Source: Lineus longissimus (taxonomy: Eukaryota; Nemertea; Pilidiophora; Heteronemertea; Lineidae). From it: 60,000 bases of DNA. The stretch covers positions 13,892,109 to 13,952,108 of the forward strand of contig NC_088325.1 of assembly GCF_910592395.1 (NCBI RefSeq), in the 5' to 3' direction. A program made the position numbers and the translations under genes. The first letter of the stretch is position 1; every line of letters starts with the position of its first letter. This document shows positions 11,401-20,166 of the stretch, piece by piece. The notes below the pieces were generated by a model. That model was not told where the DNA came from. It did no database searches and saw only the letters and a list, made by a program, of their open reading frames with translations.

Positions 11401-11893
11401 AGGCCAATCTGCAATTTTTTATTTTTTATTTTTTTTTAATCTATCTGTTTGACCACTATCAAACTGTTTTAAATCCAAATATTTGCTTCTAACTCCATTG
11501 TAAAGTGCCTTGGAGCATGCTTAGCTTGTACAAGGCACTATAATATCCAGTATTTATTATTATTAATTATTATTGTTTTCCCGGTGGACATCTCTCGCAA
11601 ATTCATACAATTACCACTACACCAGTAGTGCGACTTATGAGCTGTCTTGCAGATTGTACAAATATATAATCTTTCTTTTTCAGAGTGGTAACCAAACGCC
11701 TATCAGTATCTTTGAAGACGAAGACCCTTGTGTCATCTGTCATGAAGAAATGACACCTGGGACATTCGTGTCGCTTGACTGCCATCACGTCTTCCACGAC
11801 GAGTGCATCCGGAAGTGGCTCCAGGAGCAGCGGACCTGCCCCACTTGTCGTAAATACGCTCTCCTGTCTGATGAGTTTCCATCACTAGGATAG
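823..11893 (+). CDS. TTC3: E3 ubiquitin-protein ligase TTC3-like, 5' partial
   Basis: RING-type ubiquitin ligase of the TTC3/DZIP3 family, with helical repeats, a family-specific Cys/His region, coiled coil and C-terminal RING-H2. Exons: 823-889, 1091-1237, 1390-1566, 1793-2008, 2382-2462, 3281-3390, 3622-3871, 4115-4309, 4619-4880, 4982-5177, 5412-5567, 5709-7791, 8305-8453, 8819-9088, 9381-9597, 9800-10127, 10310-10550, 10726-10867, 11026-11094, 11684-11893. All junctions are GT/AG and phases match throughout. They give 1854 codons plus the stop TAG at 11891-11893, starting in phase after one leading base. The start codon and N-terminus lie left of the window. Vertebrate TTC3 is about 2000 residues, so most of the protein is present. 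Family membership rests on the Cys/His block near 3700-4300 and the RING. The TTC3 versus DZIP3 choice rests on length and is less certain. Substrate is unknown. Confidence 0.85.
1621..1773 (+). mobile_element. diverged copy of the 178-bp TA-flanked MITE
   Basis: Within a TTC3-like intron. Reads GAACCTCCCGTAGTGGACAC at the left and ends TTGATAGAGAGGTTCTAC, with GGACACTAGTTTTGAACCCA in the middle, matching the order of the intact copies at 14395, 24682 and 38037. It has many substitutions, and the terminal CAGTA and CTG are lost, so it is an old copy. Confidence 0.8.
2084..2304. mobile_element. foldback element with ~99-bp inverted arms
   Basis: Arms 2084-2182 and 2206-2304 are inverted copies with about four mismatches (outer ends GTGACCCGCTCTACC and GTAGAGCGAGTCAC), separated by a short AT-rich loop. 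The whole is an intronic hairpin of about 220 bp. There is no coding capacity and no convincing target-site duplication. It could form a strong hairpin in the pre-mRNA between exons 1793-2008 and 2382-2462. Confidence 0.85.
3281..4309 (+). CDS. TTC3: TTC3-like exons 6-8 (TPR and Cys/His module)
   Basis: Exons 3281-3390, 3622-3871 and 4115-4309, visible residues about 230-414. The first two encode a TPR-like helix pair (YHGIGRGYIKQNRYHDAIEHL, split over the junction). The next part is the most family-specific segment of the gene: a Pro-rich stretch, then CRYPPHPDAVCFYTDCHGFY and EIYFTDPDFQ. It continues with a Cys/His series (C-Y-A-K-C, F-H-I-T-C-W-K-K, then C-F-T-P-D-C-Y-A-C) that looks metal-binding. 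TTC3 and DZIP3 share this block upstream of their RING. Zinc binding is inferred from Cys/His spacing only. Confidence 0.82.
3912..4080 (+). mobile_element. tRNA-derived SINE fragment with conserved core
   Basis: Intronic. A B-box-like segment (GGTCAATGGTTCGACTCACT near 3938) is followed by GTGTCCTTGAGCAAAACTCT and CAACCCAAAATTGC. These resemble the central conserved domain of widespread animal tRNA-derived SINEs (TGTCCTTGAGCAAGGCACTT-like). The 5' tRNA half is incomplete and no poly-A or clear duplication is visible, so this is an old fragment. Confidence 0.6.
5709..7791 (+). CDS. TTC3: TTC3-like exon 12, 2083-nt disordered exon
   Basis: One unusually long exon for this gene, encoding about 694 residues (visible 619-1313). 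It starts with a folded-looking segment (FFEDHLKATGPVYL, then a DEHL-rich helix). Most of it is Ser/Asp/Gly-rich with low predicted order. It contains two copies of VPPFLSGPP (near 6349 and 6431), an acidic motif DEFPTLG (near 6176) that reappears at the protein's C-terminus, and basic phosphorylation-prone patches such as SPKRVSPRP. The last 60 residues become helical and lead into the coiled coil of the next exons. The reading frame is open from acceptor to donor. Confidence 0.85.
8305..9597 (+). CDS. TTC3: TTC3-like exons 13-15 (coiled coil)
   Basis: Exons 8305-8453, 8819-9088 and 9381-9597, visible residues about 1314-1525. They are Glu/Gln/Lys/Arg-rich with regular hydrophobic spacing (KEQLHQSQAQEQ, QQKQEEVERMTAERN, KLDIGMQLMDKHM), which is a long coiled coil. 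This probably supports dimerisation or substrate binding, as proposed for the central helices in this family. The intron between the first two exons holds a tRNA-derived SINE. The third exon ends in a Pro-rich turn (PRAPPPPDQLP) that leads to the next linker. Confidence 0.8.
8455..8625 (+). mobile_element. probable tRNA-derived SINE
   Basis: Directly after the donor of exon 8305-8453. Contains AAGCGGTCTCTGGTTCAAACT, a B-box-like tRNA motif, and then CCCAGATGTATAAATGAGT, which resembles the tail of the same class of animal SINEs. No tRNA fold is complete, so it is not called as a tRNA gene. Confidence 0.5.
9800..11094 (+). CDS. TTC3: TTC3-like exons 16-19 (Pro/Gly linker, helical hairpin)
   Basis: Exons 9800-10127, 10310-10550, 10726-10867 and 11026-11094, visible residues about 1526-1785. 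The first two are strongly Pro/Gly/Gln-rich (PPGMQAGGRPGAPPGGRPPN; GPPGMGLPSQPPLGGPG) and likely disordered. From NSFEKIMVNLAKMFP onward the sequence becomes helical (RQQLMGFVQKLR, LDDIIFEVANMILENNPG), a compact segment of the type found just before the RING in this family. The last short exon is Ser/Gly-rich. All joins are in phase. Confidence 0.78.
11495..11577 (+). mobile_element. SINE/LINE-type 3' tail
   Basis: TAAAGTGCCTTGGAGCATGC, then ACAAGGCACTATAATATCCA, then a run of TTATTATTA. This hairpin-plus-TTA tail matches the 3' end shared by many marine-animal SINEs and their partner LINEs. It lies in the last TTC3-like intron; the upstream SINE body is not recognisable. Confidence 0.6.
11684..11893 (+). 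CDS. TTC3: TTC3-like last exon with RING-H2 and C-terminus
   Basis: Encodes 69 residues and the stop. The RING-H2 is complete: C-x2-C-x13-C-x1-H-x2-H-x2-C-x10-C-x2-C (visible residues 1801-1840), so the ubiquitin-transfer fold should be functional. A Trp sits before the third metal pair (KWL), where RING domains contact E2 enzymes. The protein ends ten residues after a Tyr with DEFPSLG, an acidic-Phe-x-x-Leu tail. That matches an internal DEFPTLG in exon 12. Confidence 0.93.
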   Translation, partial: SGNQTPISIFEDEDPCVICHEEMTPGTFVSLDCHHVFHDECIRKWLQEQRTCPTCRKYALLSDEFPSLG

Positions 11894-12910
11894 GGGGTTC
11901 AGGAAACATGCCCAAATGAGTCACAACCAAGAATTCTTAGGCCAGACAGATGAAAGATGTAACTTGTCTCTGAAATGACTTAAGGGATTATCAGAAGCCA
12001 AGGCTACGTGAATTTGATACAAAATTGAAGGGATATTCATAGACAGTTAGTGGATTCAAAGACACTTATGTCTCTTCCTATTAGAGAACTGCCTTGATAG
12101 GTTATGACTACAAGTGTTTGAAGTTAAGAGCTGTCACAAGTTGTTCCTGAGCAAACTTTTTATTTTCTTTGCAATTTTCAGTTGAATTTAGGCCGTTAAA
12201 TATGATGCATGTCCCTGTTCATTCAATGGAGTTACATGTAGTGTCATGTGCAAAGCATACACAACGCCAGTCATTCTGAATGTTGGTGTCAAGTGTACAT
12301 TGTGTGTTTTAAATTTGAATAAAATGTCAGTCTTGATTTAAAAAGATGAAATAGAGTACATTTTAGTGTCAATGTTGTTGTATTTTGTTGGTGTCTTGTT
12401 CATTATGGTGCTTTTTGATACGAAATAAGTGCCTATTGCTTGCAGGTAAAGTGACATAAGTTCTTTTATGTGCTACACAGGGTGTCTCTAAACTGTGGTC
12501 TCGAAGAGTTTCCAGCTGGCCTCCTCCTATTCCCTGTACAAGTCATCAAAGTTTTGTCGGAGGACAAATTTGAGTTGTTTTTCATTACATGCAGATCAGA
12601 GAAGGAATTCTAAAACACTGAGTGCAGTGTAGCAACGCACTGTGTCTCATTTTGGTGGCAGTAGTTGGTAAGACATCATTATGGCTAAGAGGCAGTCTTG
12701 TAAATTTACAATATTATTTTAATTTGACTGGTAGGGGCTTTCAAATTTATTTTATTGCATGGAGTATGTATTTGTGCTAATTAGAAATCGAGTGGTAGAA
12801 GAGATACATGTATTTTAAACGAAGAAACGTTTTATGAGCATTTTGTTAACCTGCCATTTGGCTTTGTTTTTGTATCAAGTCCAATAATAAAGTCTTCCCA
12901 TCAGATTCTT
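11894..12910 (+). other. TTC3: TTC3-like 3' untranslated region with poly-A signals
   Basis: AT-rich sequence downstream of the stop with no open frame. Two AATAAA hexamers occur, near 12318 and at 12886-12891. The second is followed by GT-rich sequence, as expected for a cleavage site, so the transcript end is probably near 12.91 kb. The choice of site is inferred. Confidence 0.55.
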
Positions 12911-13739
12911 GCTAGTTCTTTGATTGTTTGGATGAGTATCGGGAAAATTCCTTGCCTGTTCTAAAATGTTTGAGACGACGGGAAGTTAAGTGGAGGCATA
13001 GGTCGGTTGAATGTGGATTTTTTTTTCTTGTGATGGCGAGATGGATTGAAAATTGCAGTTGGGATTCCACCTAAAACTAAGGTGAATATTTGCAGTCATT
13101 TCATACATTATCCACGCTGGCATAGACGTGTATAGTGTGTCACGACAACCTCCCATTGGAACAGTGTTGCATTATCACTAAACCGTTAACCAGGAGAGAC
13201 GCAGGGAGTTGCATCGTAAACAATGACAATGTAAACATACCTATTAAACCCATTAAACCTACCAAACCCACCAGACCAAAACATAAATGTTATCCAAGGA
13301 ATTGGTCAATAAGAGCAAATACAGTAACATGCACACTGTTAAAAAAGGTAATTCAATGTTGTACTGTTTCACTTTGCTGACAAATCTCCCGGTCTTCGGG
13401 CCGTCTTTCGAATTTTACATGCACCCGCTGAAATTCTCACATGGTGGCAGAGACAGTAGGTCGAGTAAGACTTGACAACGACGATCACCGCTGACGACGC
13501 TTGGAGAATGTTTGCTGACTTCTGCTTGGAGAATGTTTGCTGACTTCTGCTTGGAGAATGTTTGCTGACTTCTGAAATGGCCCCTCTCTCATTTCCCAAT
13601 CTCCTTTCCGTTTACCTGTCTACTTCGGAAATGACTCTGTCTCTGTTGTCCGATGTACCGTTCGATCATGCCGTTCGATGTAACTTACTTCCTGATTGAG
13701 TCATTGACGTGGATCTGCGTTTGATTCCGACTGTGAGAA
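12911..13739 (+). other. intergenic and 5' region of the arrestin-domain gene
   Basis: Lies between the TTC3-like 3' end and the arrestin start codon. It holds a degenerate (C/A)TTAAACC/ACCAAACCC run near 13238-13280 and a three-copy 25-bp repeat (13501-13575). No TATA box is convincing. The arrestin promoter and 5'UTR should be here, but I cannot place the start site. Confidence 0.5.
13501..13575. repeat. 25-bp tandem repeat, three copies
   Basis: Unit TTGGAGAATGTTTGCTGACT plus TCTGC, three perfect consecutive copies except for the last base, 165 bp upstream of the arrestin start codon. Confidence 0.95.
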
Positions 13740-16700
13740 ATGGGGAGAATAACTCGCTACGAAGTGGTGTTTTCTAAGGAAGATGCGATATTCCAGGCTG
13801 GAGATGAAGTGGAAGGCTTTGTTTATTTAGATCTCAACGAGGAGTTTAAATGCAGAGGTTGGCATTGACCCCACCCATTCTACTCTGGTTGGCCTAAGAA
13901 CTTTGCCAAAGTTTCGCCCCCAACCACATAGTGAAAGTCTATCCGAAATCATCGCTTACTAGTGTAGGTTAGGCCTACTCCTTAGGCCTACTGAATACTG
14001 GGTCGGAGAGACCTAGGCCTACCCCGGATTTTCTCGGGAGTGGGATGTGCCCAAAAGCTTAGGTTTTGCTAACTCGTACCGTTTGAAATGAAGAGATACC
14101 ACAGGTTGTGGTTGGGTTAGAGCAGCAGTAAATTAGAGGTAGTATACAGCTGACCTCTACCTGCACTGCTGCAGATCTGTTGTTACCACCACCAGTGCTG
14201 CACTGTCAGTGTTAACATTTGTGTAGTGGTCAGATGTCCGCAAGTTTCTCCTACAAAGATTGTGTTTTTCTTACAGCTGTGAGGATACGGTGTTCCGGCG
14301 AATGCCATACCTATGTTGATGATGGCAGCTCCTCTGAGGATGAATGGGAAAACTATTATGAAGAAACCATCACTGTCTTTGGGAAAAGTATGTACAGTAG
14401 AACCTCCCTTAGCGGACACCTCTCTAATAAGGACACCCTCTCTATTAAGGACACTGGTTTTGGTACCAAATTGGTTGTTACCATTCAATTTTACCTCTCT
14501 AATCAGGACACCTCTCTTTTAAGGACAATACTTTTCAGTCCCGAGGGTGTCCTTAATAGAGAGGTTCTACTGTAGTTCTAATATTCGGTGCTGCCCCCTA
14601 CCTTTAGTGTCAGGAGGGACGCGATTGCGCATTCTACTTTTCTTCAGATAAATGCGCTTTATTAATTGGTCATCATAGCAAGATCGGAAAATTCCCCTGA
14701 AAACTAAATTTGTTGGTACAAAGTTAATCGCCGCATAAGATTACCTACTACCATAAAGTGCATTTCTATTTTCCTGGACCAAAAATAATTATGAACAGTA
14801 CCCATTCAATTCAAGGAAACCCTGCATGGTGTCTGCAGATTCTAACTTTTCAAATCTGTATTTCAGTGAAGGGACAGCCAGGCGAGGACCCAGTTCTTCA
14901 ACCTGGGAGTTACGAATACCCGTTCAAATTTCAACTTCCAATGCGAGGTTTACCGTCGTCTTTTGAATACAAAAAACAGTATGTTCGCTACATGGTCAAG
15001 AGCTTCATTGACATACCGAGAAAATTTGATAGATCTGCCAAGAAGTTTTTCACTCTTATCCAGGTGTCGGATCTTAATCAGGAAAGAAATGCCATGGTAA
15101 GGTTTGTAAGAATAACTTTTCTGTAGTGCACACCAATACAGATATACTCAATAGGCCTTCTTTGTGCTTATTATCAATTGGCAGTAGACTTTTTTAACAT
15201 TTGTGCCAAATTTAAAGGTTATGAATGTAGGCCTATTATAGTTGGAATCCTCACGCTTTTTAATTCAAGTTTGATAGTGCTTTCGCCAAAATGAAAAGCT
15301 CACTAAGATTCATGGGTCGCAGTTAATGGTTTTAAGTAATTTTATGTAAATATATTTCAGAAATCAGAAATAATTTTAAGTAAATGTATTTCAGAAATCG
15401 CAACGGAAACAGGCTCAGAAGTCAGTGGGGATGTGGTGCTGTGCCGCTGGATATCTAGACCTATGGATGCAGATCCCAAGGACTGGTTACGTTCCTGGCG
15501 AGAGCATTATATTAAAGGGTGAAGCAAATAATCACACCACTCGAGAAATGAGCGCCACGACGGTTTATCTTGCGCAGGTATGAGTTTCTGAAATGTAGTT
15601 ATCATTATCATAAATCATAAATCATAAATCGTAGTCCGTGTAAACTTTCAGCTCTTGTCAGGAGTTTTCAGATATGACCCAGACAAAAATGCCAGATTGT
15701 TTATTCAGGAGCATTTTAAAACCATGGCCCAGATATTTTGTTTATCTTGGCATACAAGCTGCCACATTATTCATTATGGCGGAATGTACATATATACCCA
15801 GGGGCATTCTATTTCCTGTCATTGTCAATGTCATTGAACATTTGCCATGATATTAGGTCATATGTCTTCTTAAAGGGGGATTCTAGGCATGAGCAGGGTG
15901 TTGGCTATCTTTGGGTGACTGATAATATGTGCACAGTGACATCACTGGGTCATGTGTGAATCGTGCACTACAGTGGAACTTCCCTTGGCAAATACCTGTC
16001 TGTTAAGGACACTCGTTTTGGTCCTAAATTGGACATCTCTCTATGATGGGCAGCACTTGTCAGTCCCAAGGGTAGTCTTGATATAGAGGTTTCCTAAGCA
16101 TACAAACATCCTGTGTTATGGTAGCGACCCTATTGGTGACTTTGTGTAACTTTATCTTGCCTACCTTGCTACTGCCTACAGTGACCTTAAATCAAGGGAA
16201 ATGCTGTGTCCAGATAACCTTGCAAGTGGAGAGGGTTCGATCTTGTTTTTGCAGAATTATATTTTTACTTTGCAGAATATCAAGGTGCGAGCGCATGGAA
16301 AGAAAAAACGTTATGGTCGTAATGTCGTCGAGATAAAAAAACTCAAGTATGCTCCGGGTGAAACGTGTGTTTGGGACAACCAGCCGTTATTGATTCCTGC
16401 TGTTGCTCCATCGTTCCTTATGGGATGCTCACTGATTGATCTGTACTATTCTCTAGAGGTAAGTTTTGACCTGTACTGTATAGAGCAATGCATGAGTTTA
16501 TGATTAAGGAATTGACACCGAACGGAAGGTATTGGTTGTCTCATCAAAACCGCAATAGAGGTGTCTTTCGACTTCACAGTCACCAATGACGACACCCGCT
16601 AAGTTATCTTGGAATAAATTGTGGCTATTTCTATCACACCTAGGTATCAGCAAGTCCGTCAGGCCCGTCGTTCGACCTTGACCTCTCCTATGACATCATC

Positions 16701-17295
16701 ATAGGGACCGTACCTCACCGTGAGGCCCTTGCGATGGAATCAGCTTACATGCCCCCGCCTGCTGGTCCAAATATGGTGAAAATTGGATTCGAGGGCCAGG
16801 CCCAGGGAGGTCCACCGCCCTCGGAAGGTCCGATACCGTTATTGCGTAAGTTATAAGTACAGTAGAACCTCTAAGAGAGGTTCCACTGTAGAAGACTAAC
16901 TTTGCTACTGAACATCATTTACATTGAGATGTTCACCAACAATACCACAGATCTGATCTCGAAAGCCAAAAATCGCTACCAAATGAAATCCTATGCAATT
17001 CCACTTATTGCCTTGAGAGAATAATCCTCAGTTCATTCACCAGTTTGCAGCATGTGTTCTATTGATAATATCTTGGCCGTGCAAATAGAAAATCTGTCAA
17101 ACTGTTTGGAGAATCCAACCTTGGCTAACACGTCTCGCTTATTTTTCAGCGCCACCATCATATAACGCCTGCATGTTCGGCGAGGTTGAACCAGAGGACA
17201 AGAGAGACAAGGGTGCCAATGCAGAAGGGAATCAGAAAGACAAGTTTGCACCCAGATACACTTATTACAACTTCCAACCTAACCCCGCAACATAG
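13740..17295 (+). CDS. arrestin domain-containing protein (alpha-arrestin)
   Basis: Seven exons: 13740-13857, 14277-14387, 14867-15096, 15395-15577, 16276-16458, 16644-16845, 17150-17295 (stop TAG at 17293-17295), giving exactly 390 codons. The ATG has G at -3 and G at +4. Residues 1-150 form the arrestin N-lobe (YEVVFSKEDAIFQAGDEVEG; PGSYEYPFKFQLP; LPSSFEYKKQYVRYMVK) and 155-320 the C-lobe (GYVPGESIILKGEANNHT; PSFLMGCSLIDLYYSLEV). PPPSY at 343-347 is a PPxY motif for WW domains of NEDD4-type ligases, and the tail FAPRYTYYNF is typical of invertebrate ARRDC2/3/4-like proteins. Family role: adaptor that links membrane receptors to ubiquitin ligases for endocytic sorting. Only one PPxY is present, whereas vertebrate ARRDC3 has two. 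The individual paralogue cannot be named from sequence alone. Confidence 0.92.
14395..14572 (+). mobile_element. 178-bp MITE, TA target site, copy A
   Basis: Begins CAGTAGAACCTCCCTTAGCG and ends GAGAGGTTCTACTG, with TA on each side (14393-14394, 14573-14574). The terminal inverted repeats and TA duplication are those of Tc1/mariner/pogo-type elements. No coding capacity. It inserted right at the donor of arrestin exon 2: the TA duplication overlaps the last base of the GTATGT site at 14388-14393. Confidence 0.9.
15970..16097 (+). mobile_element. diverged MITE of the 178-bp family
   Basis: Inside an arrestin intron. ACAGTGGAACTTCCCTTGGC at the left, TTAAGGACACTCGTTTTGGT and CAGTCCCAAGGGTAGTCTTG in the middle, then ATAGAGGTTTCCTAA. 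It is a degraded, slightly shortened copy. Confidence 0.8.
16860..16888. mobile_element. collapsed MITE: two terminal repeats only
   Basis: 29 bp reading CAGTAGAACCTCTAAGAGAG then GTTCCACTG, flanked by TA on both sides (16858-16859 and 16889-16890). It consists of just the left and right terminal inverted repeats of the 178-bp family joined together, as if the whole interior was deleted. It lies 14 bp after the donor of arrestin exon 6. Confidence 0.8.
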
Positions 17296-17437
17296 ACGGA
17301 ATGTGTAGTGTAGTCAGGCACATGACGATTATGATGGATGGTTCCTCATAGTTTTTATACCTGTATATAAACTAGGTCAGATATCTCTGCAGTTCTGTCT
17401 GGCCTACCTTGTCCAAACAGCGACCAGAGAGAATCTT

Positions 17438-17865
17438 AATACTTGACTTACCAAACTCAGAAATGCAGCGCCACTCGCTGACAAAGATAGAACAACTCGA
17501 CATTTTTTTCACCGGTTTTCGCTGCGCATGCGTACCAGCCATCCGGAAACTAATAATGGCGGCAATCTGAACTTGTTTTGTGTAAGTTTTTGAGAGTTCA
17601 AAAAGTTCTTTAAGGCTCATGATTTAAGATAATTTAGCAATCTGATAACTATTACGTGTTAAGAAACAGACGTACCACAGTTATAACCAGTTTACCTGTG
17701 TGAATTTGCTTTCACTGCGTGTAGAACAGTTGTTTTTCTCGTCCGTCGCCGCGAAAGATGACGGCTGGTACGCATGCGCAGCGAAAACCGGTGAAAAAAA
17801 TGTCGAGTTGTTCTATCTTTGTCCGCGAGTGGCGCTGCATTTCTGAGTTTGGCAAGTCAAGTATT
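17438..17865. repeat. large inverted repeat, ~105-bp arms, ~215-bp loop
   Basis: Arms 17438-17542 and 17759-17865 are inverted copies differing at a handful of sites (for example AATACTTGACTTACCAAACT against the complement of AGTTTGGCAAGTCAAGTATT). They contain GCGCATGCG near the inner ends. It begins 143 bp after the arrestin stop, possibly in its 3'UTR. It has no open frame and no clear target duplication. Probably a foldback transposon remnant. Confidence 0.85.
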
Positions 17866-18013
17866 GAGAGAACTGACAAATTGGATCAGAAGGCTGTTAT
17901 AATCGCAAATGACTAATGTAGGCCTAAACACTTCAGTATCAATTGTTCATGCAATATCAGCTGGATAAGCAAAGCTGTGTTATATTACCGATAATAATGT
18001 AGATGTGATAGTA

Positions 18014-18176
18014 CAGTAGAACCTCCCTATTAAGGACACGCTCGGGACTGACAATTGCTGTCTTTAATAGCGAGGTGTCCTGATTAGAGAGGTCAAATTG
18101 AATGGAAACAACCAATTTGGGACGAAACTAGTCTCCTTAATAGAGAGGTTGTCCTTAATAGAGAGTTTGTCCTTAA
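18014..18176 (-). mobile_element. left part of a MITE split by the piggyBac element
   Basis: Starts CAGTAGAACCTCCCTATTAA and continues in the opposite orientation to copy A (GGTCAAATTGAATGGAAACA). It ends in two units of TTAATAGAGAG and the TTAA at 18173-18176, where the piggyBac element begins. Its continuation is at 21815. TA precedes the left end. Confidence 0.85.
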
Positions 18177-18562
18177 CCCATATGTGCATGGCTGCGGCCT
18201 ACGCCATAGACCAAACAAAGGCTGAAATTGCATGGATACGGAATTCCCCGTATCGTTTTTAACAGTTCGAATTTACCACGCTAAAGGGAATTCCCCGGGA
18301 AATCCCTTTGTGACACCATTGTCTAAGTTCAGCATGGCCGTCCTGCCGATCTTTTGAGTAAAATTTCTGTAAATTTTCGCTGATTTAAGCCATGATTTGT
18401 CCAGGATCCTGTTCATGGTTGCCAAGGGATACTGTGGGAGTTGGATGACGCTAAAGAGTGTGTATTTTTGTGTTTTTTTCAGGCTAAATAGCGGTGTTTT
18501 GTCCAGCTTTTTGCTTCACGTAGATGTTTTTGCTGCAGTTCAGTGTGTGTGAATGTTGATGA

Positions 18563-19689
18563 GTGCACAAAATGTATAATAGCAGCAGTAGTGACTCGGA
18601 TGATGATATCCCCTTGGCCCTTTGCAAAAGGATTTATGACCAGAATAAGAGGGCTGCTACTGCTCTGAACCGGGGGGAACTTTCTGGGATATTCTCAGAT
18701 TCAGGTTCTGATTTGCCATCAGATGACGATTTTGATAATGATAAAGGCCTAGACCAAGTAGCTGACAATACTAGGTATAATACCGATAGTGATGGTGGTA
18801 GCCCCAGGCCCGGGCCTAGTGGTAATGGTGCACTCAGGAATGGTGATGCCAACCAAATGTCATCCACTGATTCTGCTAACTCTGACAACAATGCCTATGG
18901 GGTTGCAAGTGATAATAGTTTTGATGGTGGTATGGATCCTAGCAGTAGCAGTACAGACACTGAAGATAATCAACCTTTGATTCAGCCGCCAGCTCGGGGT
19001 CGTCAACCAGGGCGAGGGAGAGGACGAGGTCGACTGCCGGGAAGACAAGGGGCTCGAGTGCGAGATGTAGCTCCCCCTCCTAGGGTATGGACTCACAGAT
19101 TGGAAAATGTTGTTCCTAAAAGGTATACAGGTCCGGCTAAAGGGCCTACCGCAGACTTTTCTGCTTTGAATGTGACACAGACATTTCAGCTCTTGTTCAC
19201 CGATACTTTCCTTGATGAAATAGTCCACCTAACAAACAAGAATTATGAAACAAAGAAACGAAATGAGCCACGTAAGAACAAAACAAACATGGAGCCTCTT
19301 ACTAGAAATGAATTGAAGTCCTGGTTTGGTGTGATCATTACAATGCATCACACCCTCAAGATGCTCAGCTCACACTTCGAGAATTTCGGGAGGAGTTGAG
19401 TACTGGACTTGTGGGTGGTCGGTCATACCGCAAAACCCCTGATGCTGCTCCACGTAATGATGACCAACGCCGAGATCACACTCTGCAACATGCTCCTCAA
19501 AAAATGACAACTTCTGTGAATTGTAGAATTCACATGCAACGTTGTGAGACATCATATATTTGCAGGGTATGTGAGGTTAGAATGTGTCCTGATCCCTGTT
19601 TCTTTAGATACCATTACTTTGACAAGTTCGAGTATGATGATCCAGATCGACGCAATAAACCAAAAGTCCGTAAGAAAATGAAAGTATAA
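18563..19689 (+). pseudogene. piggyBac transposase, catalytic core deleted
   Basis: Two pieces of a piggyBac (PGBD-type) transposase. 18563-19399 encodes the acidic N-terminal region (Ser/Asp-rich, with a conserved-looking SDDDIPLAL), then a Gly/Arg-rich patch and the first part of the transposase domain (ALNVTQTFQLLFTDTFLDEI; LKSWFGVIITM). From about 19366 the frame shifts to the C-terminal part: LREFREELSTGLVGG, followed by a cysteine-rich domain (C-x2-C-x4-C type, around 19560-19610) and a basic end at 19689. About 300 residues carrying the Asp triad are absent, so it cannot transpose by itself. The break is near 19350-19370. The family role is DNA cut-and-paste at TTAA. Confidence 0.88.
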
Positions 19690-19845
19690 GTAGTTCTGCT
19701 TCACTCATGATAATAAAGGAATCATTCATTCATACTTGGAATATAAATTACTGCATTGTACTGTGTGTATTTTGTGAACATTGCTTTTTGTGAACGTTGC
19801 TTTTTAGCTCACCTCTTAGCAGAGGTGAGCTTATCCCATACCGTG

Positions 19846-19856
19846 GCGTCCGTCGT

Positions 19857-19897
<41 letters not shown>

Positions 19898-19908
19898 CGT
19901 CGTCCGTT
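19846..19908. repeat. CGT/CGTC microsatellite
   Basis: CGTCCGTCGTCCGTCGTCGT and so on, about 63 bp, at the start of the 1.1 kb repeat. It is longer here than in the copy at 55380-55430, which accounts for most of the length difference between the two. It creates an artefactual poly-Arg open frame. Confidence 0.95.
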
Positions 19909-20166
19909 AGCAGGGCACGTTTCGTAACTGTTAGAGCTATTGAGTTGAAACTTGGTACACATGTACCCTTATGTAATGACACCTTGGAGACCAAGTTTCG
20001 GTCCGATTCGTTTCATGGTTTGGCCACCAGGGGGCCAAACGTTAAAAGTGAAAATATGCAATATCTCCCTTAATAGTAGTCGGCAAATTTTGAAAAAAAT
20101 ATGGTAGGTACTTCTAGCAAAGGTGCATCATATATCCTCCGGGTTTTTGATTTGACCTCCTTTTCA

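Noticed and set aside
15361-15394. Earlier acceptor for arrestin exon 4 at a duplicated TTTCAGAAATC
   Set aside because: Starting there brings in-frame stops; the second acceptor at 15393-15394 keeps phase and family alignment.
19756-20073. 105-codon frame with a poly-Arg run (and its twin at 55359-55595)
   Set aside because: Lies at the start of the 1.1 kb repeat; the Arg run is the CGT microsatellite and the rest is noncoding repeat.
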